From Rufibacter immobilis (GTDB lineage: Bacteria; Bacteroidota; Bacteroidia; Cytophagales; Hymenobacteraceae), in assembly GCF_003721565.1 (NCBI RefSeq), contig NZ_RJJE01000007.1, positions 1 through 64,000 on the forward strand: a stretch of DNA of 64,000 nucleotides. The letters are read 5' to 3'. Of the stretch, positions 50,300 to 57,730 are shown piece after piece. Under the pieces are notes generated by a model that was not told the DNA's origin, made no database searches, and was given only the letters and a program-made list of their open reading frames with translations. Position numbers and translations under genes: made by a program. How positions within the stretch are numbered: position 1 is the stretch's first letter; every line of letters begins with the position of its first letter.

Positions 50300-50725
50300 C
50301 TAAAAAAGCAGGTTTTCTTTATAACGTAAACATTGCGGGTCAAAAGAACGCACGTACTGGACCAGTGGTACGGCGTTAAGTGTCTGTAGAAGCTCTTGCT
50401 GAAGGTGGCTGAGCCCGCCAGATACTTGTATTACATAATCGTATTCTTTTATATCTGGCACTAAGAAAGGAGTAGCCAGGGTGCTGGTGCCCACAGAGCG
50501 GTTGCGGAACAAGCGCAGGGAACCGTGCTCGGCGCGGTGCAGGTAGTTGGAGATCACCAGCCGCCCCTTGTGGAGGAAGTCAATGCAGAGGTCAGTCTGT
50601 TTTACCAGCCTAATGCGGAAGTACTTGTTCAGGGCCCAAGCTAACGTATGTTCTTTACTGGAGGACACCACGCCGTATAAGTCGAAGTCGTAATCATATT
50701 CTACGTCTAGTCGAAAAGATTTCAT
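50300..50725 (-). CDS. IPExxxVDY family protein
   Basis: A 141-aa cytosolic protein of the Bacteroidota-specific family named after its motif; here the motif region reads LVPDIKEYDYVIQVSG at about residues 86-101, diverged from the name motif. Function unknown; it commonly lies upstream of pyk and near acpP-fabF-rnc as here. Confidence 0.85.
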   Translation of the reverse strand: MKSFRLDVEYDYDFDLYGVVSSSKEHTLAWALNKYFRIRLVKQTDLCIDFLHKGRLVISNYLHRAEHGSLRLFRNRSVGTSTLATPFLVPDIKEYDYVIQVSGGLSHLQQELLQTLNAVPLVQYVRSFDPQCLRYKENLLF

Positions 50726-50842
50726 GGGTGGGGTACTCTGGGTAAGGGTAATAGTAGTTGGGCAGGCAATTTAAAGAAGGTAATTGGAAACACAAGAAAC
50801 CTTTTTCAGAAAAGTGCCTGAAAAACTATTGCGCGCATTTTG

Positions 50843-50874
50843 TTTGACATTGTGTTGCCAAATCTATTTCTTTG
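50843..50874 (+). promoter_or_regulatory. Candidate acpP promoter
   Basis: TTTG (50843-50846), an 18-bp spacer and TATTTCTTTG (50865-50874), two bases longer than the usual -7 box; 28 bp before the ATG. Confidence 0.45.
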
Positions 50875-50902
50875 CACTGTGTTTTAAAAAACTTATAAAA
50901 AA

Positions 50903-51139
50903 ATGTCAGAAATCGCAGAAAAAGTAAGAGCTATTATCATTGATAAATTAGGCGTTGAGGAATCTGAGGTAACGCCTGAGGCTAGCTTTACAAACGACCT
51001 GGGTGCCGACTCTCTTGATACAGTAGAATTGATCATGGAATTTGAGAAAGAATTCAATGTGTCTATTCCAGATGATCAAGCTGAGAACATTGCAACGGTA
51101 GGCCAAGCGATCAGCTACCTGGAAGAGCACGCGAAGTAA
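50903..51139 (+). CDS. acpP: Acyl carrier protein
   Basis: A 78-aa acidic protein with the phosphopantetheine site [10 protein letters not shown] (Ser at about 38). Carries growing acyl chains in fatty-acid synthesis. First gene of acpP-fabF-rnc. Confidence 0.98.
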   Translation: MSEIAEKVRAIIIDKLGVEESEVTPEASFTNDLGADSLDTVELIMEFEKEFNVSIPDDQAENIATVGQAISYLEEHAK

Positions 51140-51217
51140 TTTCCTTCCTTCCCCTTTATTTTCTATCGATCCAATTTTACCTAATCAATACAGGTTCTTT
51201 TCCTCTACTAGCAGCGT

Positions 51218-52471
51218 ATGGAGCTTAAGAGAGTTGTAGTAACTGGCCTTGGTGCGCTTACCCCTCTGGGGAATACCGTCTCTGAATACTGGAACGGCCT
51301 CGTGAACGGGGTGAGTGGGGCAGCGCCCATCACTCGCTTTGATGCCTCAAAATTTAAGACCCAATTTGCCTGCGAAGTAAAGGGGTATGATCCTGAGCAC
51401 TACTTTGAGCGTAAAGAGGCCCGCAAAATGGACCTCTTTACGCAATTTGCCGTTATCGTTGCCGACCAGGCAGTGAAAGACGCCAATCTGGAAGATGAGT
51501 CTTTGGACAAAGACCGTATTGGCGTGATCTGGGGCTCTGGTATTGGCGGCTTGCGTACCTTCCAGGAAGAGTGCGTGAACTTTGCCAACGGAGACGGCAC
51601 CCCAAGATTTAATCCTTTCTTCATTCCCAAAATGATCGCCGACATCAGCGCTGGTCATATCTCTATCAAGTACGGGTTCAGAGGTCCTAACTTTGTGACC
51701 GTATCTGCCTGTGCTTCTGCCACCAACGCTCTAATTGACTCCTTTAACTATATCCGTTTGGGTATGGTGGATGTGGTGGTGAGCGGTGGTTCTGAGGCCG
51801 CCGTGACCGAAGCAGGTGTGGGTGGATTCAACGCCCTGAAAGCCCTTTCAGAACGCAACGATTCTCCAGAAACTGCCTCCCGCCCGTTTGACAAAGACCG
51901 CGATGGGTTTGTGTTAGGCGAAGGTGCCGCCGCCATTGTGCTGGAAGAATACGAGCACGCCAAAGCCCGCGGCGCTAAAATCTACGCTGAAATCATTGGG
52001 GGCGGTATGTCTGCTGATGCCTACCACATTACAGCTCCACACCCAGACGGATTGGGAGCCCGCAATGTAATGCAGAACGCGTTGCGTGATGCCGGTATCA
52101 AACCTGAGCAGGTAGACTATATCAATGTGCACGGTACTTCTACTCCGCTAGGAGATGTGGGAGAGGCCAAAGCTATTGAATACGTGTTCGGTGACCACGC
52201 CTACAACCTGAACATCAGCTCAACCAAATCCATGACGGGCCACCTATTAGGGGCGGCCGGCGCCATTGAAGCGGTTGCGTCTATTCTGGCTATCCAGAAT
52301 GGTATAGTTCCGCCTACCATCAACCACTTTACGGATGATGAGCAGTTTAATCCAAAGCTGAACTTTACTTTTAACAAGGCTCAAGAGCGCGAAGTGAACA
52401 TTGCCCTAAGCAATACCTTCGGATTTGGTGGACATAATACCTCTGTGATTTTCAAGAAATTCAGTGAGTAG
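51218..52471 (+). CDS. fabF: Beta-ketoacyl-ACP synthase II
   Basis: A 417-aa condensing enzyme with catalytic Cys in VSACASATNA, His in NVHGTSTPLGD and His in KSMTGHLLGAAG. It elongates acyl-ACP with malonyl-ACP. Its TAG stop overlaps the GTG start of rnc by one base. Confidence 0.97.
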   Translation: MELKRVVVTGLGALTPLGNTVSEYWNGLVNGVSGAAPITRFDASKFKTQFACEVKGYDPEHYFERKEARKMDLFTQFAVIVADQAVKDANLEDESLDKDRIGVIWGSGIGGLRTFQEECVNFANGDGTPRFNPFFIPKMIADISAGHISIKYGFRGPNFVTVSACASATNALIDSFNYIRLGMVDVVVSGGSEAAVTEAGVGGFNALKALSERNDSPETASRPFDKDRDGFVLGEGAAAIVLEEYEHAKARGAKIYAEIIGGGMSADAYHITAPHPDGLGARNVMQNALRDAGIKPEQVDYINVHGTSTPLGDVGEAKAIEYVFGDHAYNLNISSTKSMTGHLLGAAGAIEAVASILAIQNGIVPPTINHFTDDEQFNPKLNFTFNKAQEREVNIALSNTFGFGGHNTSVIFKKFSE

Positions 52472-53226
52472 TGTTGAGCCCGATTAGACCGGTCTTTAGA
52501 GCAATCCATAAATTCTTTTACAAAGACAAAGCTTTTGTAAATGCCATTACCCATATCACGGGCATGGCACCAGACAACCTGCACCTGTACCAATTGGCGT
52601 TTACGCACACGTCTTACGTGCGTCAAAACCTCAAGGGAAACCAGGAAACCAACGAGCGTCTGGAGTTTTTAGGGGATGCCATTTTGGGAGCGGTCATTGC
52701 GGAGTATCTCTTCAAGAAATACCCTTATAAAGACGAAGGTTTCTTAACGGAGATCCGGTCACGCATGGTGAACCGTGAATCTTTGAACAGCCTGGCGGTG
52801 AAAGTTGGGCTGCACTCGCTTATTAAGGTAGACAATATCTCTGGGGTAACCCGCCATAAATTCATCAATGGCAACGCTTTAGAGGCATTGGTAGGGGCCG
52901 TGTACCTAGACAAAGGCTACAAAGACACCAAAGACTTCATCCTGAAGAAACTGGTGAAACCGCACTTTGATCTGCACCAACTCACTACCACCACCAGTAA
53001 CTTCAAGAGCAAACTAATTGAGTGGGCACAGGGGCAGAACCGCAGCATCCGGTTCGAGATTGTGGGGCAGAAACAGAGTGGCTCCACTACTGAGTTTACG
53101 GCCGCCGTGGTGGTAGACAATGACATCATTGCAAGCGGCAGCGGTCTTTCCAAGAAAAAAGCTGAGCAGGCGGCTGCGGAGAAAAGCATGGAGGTCCTTA
53201 AATCTACCGGCGCGATTCTTCCTTAG
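52471..53226 (+). CDS. rnc: Ribonuclease III
   Basis: A 251-aa protein starting at GTG 52471 (MLSPIRPVFRAI). The RNase III signature is ERLEFLGDAILG, further acidic residues lie in ALEALVGAVYLDKGY, and a double-stranded RNA-binding domain covers about 175-245 (GLSKKKAEQAAAEKSMEVL). Cleaves rRNA precursors and structured mRNAs. Coupled to fabF by the TAGTG overlap. Confidence 0.95.
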   Translation: MLSPIRPVFRAIHKFFYKDKAFVNAITHITGMAPDNLHLYQLAFTHTSYVRQNLKGNQETNERLEFLGDAILGAVIAEYLFKKYPYKDEGFLTEIRSRMVNRESLNSLAVKVGLHSLIKVDNISGVTRHKFINGNALEALVGAVYLDKGYKDTKDFILKKLVKPHFDLHQLTTTTSNFKSKLIEWAQGQNRSIRFEIVGQKQSGSTTEFTAAVVVDNDIIASGSGLSKKKAEQAAAEKSMEVLKSTGAILP

Positions 53227-53230
53227 AACC

Positions 53231-53269
53231 TGTTTAGCGGCCGTTTTTCCAAAATCAGGCACAAAACGC
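53231..53269 (+). repeat. Palindromic repeat (copy 30)
   Basis: TGTTTAGCGGCCGTTTTTCC with right half TCAGGCACAAAACGC, 4 bp after the rnc stop. Confidence 0.87.
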
Positions 53270-53354
53270 AATCCTCTTCTCTCAACTTTCTTTACCAAAT
53301 TTCCTTACATCAATCTGCTGGGTAGATAGGTCTTCCTGTCGTTTTTGGGCTGTT

Positions 53355-53383
53355 CAGTTTAGGGCTCTTTTCTTGGTTCTAGC
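53355..53383 (+). repeat. Possible left half of a palindromic repeat
   Basis: CAGTTTAGGGCTCTTTTC matches the left arm with one base missing; no right arm follows. Confidence 0.35.
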
Positions 53384-53500
53384 AGCAAGCTTATTAGTTT
53401 TGTAATTACTCGGGTGAAGTGCGCCTCATCTGCACAAACTCCGTGTATTTTAACTTGCAAGGCTGTTCTTGCGTTAAAAAGGCCAAAACAGAACCTACCT

Positions 53501-55357
53501 ATGAAACTTGCCGGCGCCGCCCTCAACCAAACTCCCCTGGATTGGGAAAATAACCTCCGCAACATCAAAACCGCCATTGAACAGGCCAAAGCAGAGAACG
53601 TGGACATCCTGTGCCTCCCCGAAATGAGTATTCCGGGGTACGGGTGCGAGGATCTGTTCCTGAGCGAGTGGGTGTCTGTAGAGTGCTTTGAGCGCCTGCT
53701 GGAGATAAAAGAGTGGTGCGAAGGTGTCATTGTGTGCGTGGGAATTCCTATTCGGTTGAACAACACTACCTATAACTGCGCCTGCGTCATCAGAGACAAA
53801 GAGATTCTGGGTTTTACCGCCAAACAGTTTCTAGCCAATGACGGCGTACACTACGAGCCGCGCTGGTTCAGTTCCTGGGTGCCGGATACCGTGGAGCAGT
53901 TTGAGGCCATGGGTCAGACGTACCAGATTGGGGACATTATTTATGAGCACCAAGGAGTGAAATTCGCTTTTGAGATCTGCGAAGATGCCTGGCGCAACGA
54001 GAACCGGCCCGCCTACCGGCACAAGCCCAAAGGCGTGCAGCTCATCATCAACCCCAGCGCCAGCCACTTTGCCATGAGCAAAACCGATGTGCGCTACCAT
54101 TTGGTGGTAGATGCCTCGCGGCAATTTGAGTGCACGTATCTGTACGTGAACCTGCTGGGCAACGAAGCCGGCAAAATGATCTATGACGGCGAAATCATCA
54201 TCGCGCAGAACGGGAATCTGCTGCTGCGCAATCAACTGCTTTCGTTCAAGAGCGTCGATTTTGAGTGTGCCGAAGTCTCTTTTGAAACCCCGCTGCCGCC
54301 GGTGGAAATGGATCTGTTGCCGGTTGACGAGAACATGGAGTTCATCTCGGCCATTTCGCTGGCCCTTTTTGATTACCTGCGCAAAAGCCGGAGCCGGGGC
54401 TTTGTCCTCTCATTAAGCGGCGGGGCCGATTCTTCTTTGTGTGCCGTGGCCGTGGCCGAGATGGTGCGCCGGGCCGTGGAGGAAATCGGGCTGGAAGAAT
54501 TCGCCCAGAAAACCAACAGCCTCACGCCCGAGGAGATCGAACAATACAATCAACTAGCAAACACCGAAGTCAGGAACATACTGGTGGGTAAATTACTGGT
54601 CACCGCATACCAGGGCACTGTCAACTCCTCAGATGACACCTATCGCTCCGCGGAGGAGCTGGCCAAATCCATTGGCGCGGTTTTCTATAACTGGACCATT
54701 GACGAGGAGGTGAAAAGCTACCGGGGCAAGATTGAGCACGTCATCGGCCGCGAGCTTACCTGGGAGCAGGACGACCTCGCGTTGCAGAACATTCAGGCCC
54801 GCGTGCGCGCCCCCGGCATCTGGATGCTGGCCAACCTCCGTAACTCGCTCCTGCTGGCCACTTCTAACCGCTCAGAGGCCAGCGTGGGCTACGCCACCAT
54901 GGACGGCGACACCGCCGGGAGCATTTCGCCCATCGCGGGCGTAGACAAAGCCTTCATCCGGCAGTGGCTGGTGTGGGCGCAGTTGCAGCTGGGCTATGAA
55001 GGGCTGCAGTACGTGAACAACCTACAGCCTTCGGCGGAACTGCGGCCCCTGGAGAACACCCAAACCGATGAGGAAGACCTGATGCCGTACCCGCTCCTGA
55101 ACCAGATTGAGCGGCTGGCGTTCTACAACCGCCTCTCGCCGCAGCAGGTGTTTCAGGAGCTGAAAGGCACTTATCCAGATGAACAATTACGCCAGTTCAT
55201 CCAGCGTTTTTACTCGCTCTGGAGCCGCAACCAATGGAAACGCGAACGCTACGCCCCCGCCTTCCACCTGGACGACTACAATGTAGACCCGCGCAGCTGG
55301 CTTCGGTTCCCAATCCTCAGCGGCGGTTTCCGGCAGGAACTGAGCGAACTGGGTTGA
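53501..55357 (+). CDS. nadE: Glutamine-dependent NAD+ synthase
   Basis: 618 aa from ATG 53501 (MKLAGAALNQTPLDW). The nitrilase-like glutaminase domain (about 1-270) has catalytic Glu in LCLPEMSIPG, a Lys in GFTAKQFLANDG and Cys in FEICEDAW. The NAD synthase domain (about 300-600) has P-loop LSLSGGADSSLCAVAV and ATSNRSEASVGYATMDGD. Makes NAD from deamido-NAD using glutamine. Confidence 0.95.
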   Translation: MKLAGAALNQTPLDWENNLRNIKTAIEQAKAENVDILCLPEMSIPGYGCEDLFLSEWVSVECFERLLEIKEWCEGVIVCVGIPIRLNNTTYNCACVIRDKEILGFTAKQFLANDGVHYEPRWFSSWVPDTVEQFEAMGQTYQIGDIIYEHQGVKFAFEICEDAWRNENRPAYRHKPKGVQLIINPSASHFAMSKTDVRYHLVVDASRQFECTYLYVNLLGNEAGKMIYDGEIIIAQNGNLLLRNQLLSFKSVDFECAEVSFETPLPPVEMDLLPVDENMEFISAISLALFDYLRKSRSRGFVLSLSGGADSSLCAVAVAEMVRRAVEEIGLEEFAQKTNSLTPEEIEQYNQLANTEVRNILVGKLLVTAYQGTVNSSDDTYRSAEELAKSIGAVFYNWTIDEEVKSYRGKIEHVIGRELTWEQDDLALQNIQARVRAPGIWMLANLRNSLLLATSNRSEASVGYATMDGDTAGSISPIAGVDKAFIRQWLVWAQLQLGYEGLQYVNNLQPSAELRPLENTQTDEEDLMPYPLLNQIERLAFYNRLSPQQVFQELKGTYPDEQLRQFIQRFYSLWSRNQWKRERYAPAFHLDDYNVDPRSWLRFPILSGGFRQELSELG

Positions 55358-55415
55358 TTTGGAGATGTGCTAATGTGCTGATTAGAAGATGTGCTGATTA
55401 GGACTTTGGTAACGC

Positions 55416-55459
55416 TTCTGTTTTGGGGCTGTTTTCTGAAAAGCAGACCTTAAACAGAA
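55416..55459 (+). repeat. Palindromic repeat (copy 31)
   Basis: TTCTGTTTTGGGGCTG and a right half ending CCTTAAACAGAA; the outer TTCTGTTT/AAACAGAA is perfectly complementary. Confidence 0.85.
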
Positions 55460-55536
55460 ATTCTTGTCAACAGAATGAGCTACTATGGTGCGGAAGATAC
55501 TTCCGTGCCTTGCTAAACAGTATCTGTAGGTGCCGG

Positions 55537-55578
55537 GGCGTTTAGGGGCTGTTTTTGAAAAAACGGCCCCTAAACGCC
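55537..55578. repeat. Palindromic repeat (copy 32, near perfect)
   Basis: GGCGTTTAGGGGCTG...CGGCCCCTAAACGCC. In the frame of the next gene it would be translated RLGAVFEKTAPKR, which explains a false upstream extension of that gene. Confidence 0.96.
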
Positions 55579-55613
55579 TTAGTGTTATCAGACAATTTTT
55601 TTGTGCAGGCTTT

Positions 55614-56240
55614 ATGGAAAATCTGGCATGTCCGCCTTCCTTTAATACGCTGGAGCGCAAGGCGTGGGAATTTGCTGTGGCCGCCCATGGCGAGCAGCGG
55701 CGCAAATACCATAATGAGCCGTACGTGAAGCACCTGGAGCGGGTGGCCCAAACGGTAATGGTCTATGGCGGAACCACCGGCATGGTGATGGCCGCGCTGC
55801 TGCATGATGTACTGGAAGACACGCCTGTGACCGAATCCGAAATGCTGGTGTTTCTGGAGGAAGCCTGCGCCGGTTCTATTGTGAAACCCGCTGAGGTGCT
55901 GGAGATGGTGGAAGAACTCACCGACCAGTTCACCAAACAGCAGGCTCCCGGTTATAACCGGAAACGGCGCAAACAGATGGAAGTGGAACGGCAGGCCCAT
56001 ATTTCGGCCCGGGCCCAGACCATCAAGCTCGCCGACATCATTGACAACACCCGAGACATTTTGGAACACGATTTCAGCTTCGCGAAGGTATACATCCCGG
56101 AGATTGTGGCGCTGCTGGAAGTACTGAAGAAAGCCGAGCCGTTCAAGCTGTACCTGTTGGCCTGCTATGAGGTGCAGAAAGCGTTGTTGGCCCTGGAGGA
56201 GCGACGGGAGCGGCCTTCCTGGGAAGCGCCAGAAGCATAA
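55614..56240 (+). CDS. HD-domain hydrolase, MESH1/SpoT-HD-like
   Basis: 208 aa from ATG 55614 (MENLACPPSF); the frame is open from 55530, but that part is the repeat element. The HD pattern is ERKAWEFAVAAHGEQRRKY, a His in YVKHLERV, AALLHDVLEDT with the metal-binding His-Asp, and IKLADIIDNTRDI. This resembles the small (p)ppGpp hydrolases and the HD half of RelA/SpoT; no synthetase domain. Hydrolysis of (p)ppGpp is an inference. The stop codon overlaps the outer arm of repeat copy 33. Confidence 0.85.
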   Translation: MENLACPPSFNTLERKAWEFAVAAHGEQRRKYHNEPYVKHLERVAQTVMVYGGTTGMVMAALLHDVLEDTPVTESEMLVFLEEACAGSIVKPAEVLEMVEELTDQFTKQQAPGYNRKRRKQMEVERQAHISARAQTIKLADIIDNTRDILEHDFSFAKVYIPEIVALLEVLKKAEPFKLYLLACYEVQKALLALEERRERPSWEAPEA

Positions 56241-56286
56241 TTGCGTTTAGAGGCTGTTTTCCCAAAAACAGTCCCTAAACGCAATT
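56239..56286. repeat. Palindromic repeat with extended arms (copy 33)
   Basis: AATTGCGTTTAG and CTAAACGCAATT are complementary. Lies between convergent genes and includes two bases of the HD gene stop codon. Confidence 0.95.
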
Positions 56287-56311
56287 TGCAGGGAAAGATA
56301 AATGAACAGCG

Positions 56312-57610
56312 TTAAGGTTTTGTCCTGAACCTTATCTCATACGAGTCCAGAGGTTTGCCATCGGTGGCCCTGAAACCACTTATCTTGAAACTGTAAGAAC
56401 GGCCCGGTTTAAGGTCCACTTTATACCCATAGGATTTCATGTCTGGAGAGAAACCCACGCGGCCTACCACGGGGAACGACGCTTCTCCGCCAGAGCCGTA
56501 ATCCGCTGCCTGAAAGCGCAGCATCTGGGAAGAGAATTCTAGACGTATCTCCTGCACGGTAGCGTCCAGCACACTGTCTGCCCCCGCAAAAGGAATGATG
56601 CGCGTAATAACTGGTTTTTGCGCCGCATAGGCCTTGCGCAGCTGGGCTTTGTTGAGGGGCTCCTGGTAAAATTTAGATTGGGTCAGGAAAGCTTCTACCG
56701 CGGCGTCATCGTCATACTGTAGTTCAATGATTTCTTTGATAGCCTGCTGTTTGTTTTTGGCCTGGGCATAATACGCTTTACAGATGGCATAGCCCATGAA
56801 GTAGCCGAGGTCAGGATGTGGATCGTTCCGGTTGTAGAACCAGTTGCCATCCCAGGTCTCAAACATCTCTGCCTTGAATTTCTCCTTCAGCTCAGGCAGG
56901 TGCGCCGGGCCATATTCCATGTAGGGGAGCGGCATGGTTTTGCCGGTCACCAGTTCCGTCATGAAGTCGCAGGCACCTTCCATAAGAGCAGTGCCCAACA
57001 GCATATTGCCCAAGCTTTTCTGCTGGGTGTGCACATACTCATGCACGTTCAGCGGAATCATGTTCTGGAATGGATTAGTGGAGTAGTATTGGCGCAAAAA
57101 GGTCTGTAGATTCTGGGGCAGTTCTGAGACGTCTACAGAGGAATTGCCGGTGACCAGTTCGGCCCCCACCAGCACCAGGCTGTCCTTGTATGTTCCGCTG
57201 GTCCGGAAAACCCCGATGGCGAAGTAGATGTTCGCGGGTTTGAGCGGCGGGTAGAGCTGTCGGAGTTTCTTCAGGTGCGGCTCCAGCCCGTCGGCCCCGG
57301 ATTTGGCCAGTTGGGTACGGGGCCTGAGGGAGTTCCAGAATTTCGGGTATTTTCTGATGGCGTTTACCCATTCCTCGGGCTTGTAATTCCTTACCTCCCT
57401 CATGGCTTTTAGGCCGGGCGTGCCTTTATCCAGGTACAGCGTTTGCAAGTAATGCAGCTGCTTTACGCTGTCCTGAGTGGTGCGCATGCTGTCATAGGCC
57501 ACCCAGAAATTGTCAACGTCGGTGGTAACAACGCGCTGCGCTTTTTTCTGCGCGAAGCCCACCGCAAGGGCGAAGAGGCTGAGGGCCAGGGTGGCGAAAT
57601 ATTTTTTCAT
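56312..57610 (-). CDS. Predicted secreted gluzincin metalloprotease with Ig-like tail
   Basis: A 432-aa protein with a signal peptide (about 1-20, ending VGFAQ). The zinc-protease motif HEYVH lies near 191-195 (LNVHEYVHTQQ), followed by a second acidic motif ALMEGACDFMTELVTG about 20 residues later, as in DUF2268-type Zn proteases. The C-terminal 95 residues (about 335-432) look like a Big_5-type Ig-like fold. Substrate unknown; probably periplasmic. Confidence 0.75.
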   Translation of the reverse strand: MKKYFATLALSLFALAVGFAQKKAQRVVTTDVDNFWVAYDSMRTTQDSVKQLHYLQTLYLDKGTPGLKAMREVRNYKPEEWVNAIRKYPKFWNSLRPRTQLAKSGADGLEPHLKKLRQLYPPLKPANIYFAIGVFRTSGTYKDSLVLVGAELVTGNSSVDVSELPQNLQTFLRQYYSTNPFQNMIPLNVHEYVHTQQKSLGNMLLGTALMEGACDFMTELVTGKTMPLPYMEYGPAHLPELKEKFKAEMFETWDGNWFYNRNDPHPDLGYFMGYAICKAYYAQAKNKQQAIKEIIELQYDDDAAVEAFLTQSKFYQEPLNKAQLRKAYAAQKPVITRIIPFAGADSVLDATVQEIRLEFSSQMLRFQAADYGSGGEASFPVVGRVGFSPDMKSYGYKVDLKPGRSYSFKISGFRATDGKPLDSYEIRFRTKP

Positions 57611-57661
57611 GGAGGAGGTAGATAAGAGATAATAAGATCGGGATTAGGACTTAGAAAGCAA

Positions 57662-57707
57662 AATGCGTTTAGGGGCCGTTTTTCCAAAAACAGCCCCTAA
57701 ACGCATT
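57662..57707. repeat. Palindromic repeat with extended arms (copy 34)
   Basis: AATGCGTTTAGGGGC and GCCCCTAAACGCATT are complementary; 23 bp after the stop of the minus-strand receptor gene. Confidence 0.97.
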
Positions 57708-57730
57708 CTCAGGGAAGATTCAGTGCATAC

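Noticed and set aside
50800-50830. Possible repeat copy (CTTTTTCAGAAAAGTGCCTG)
   Set aside because: Only the centre is similar; both outer arms are missing.
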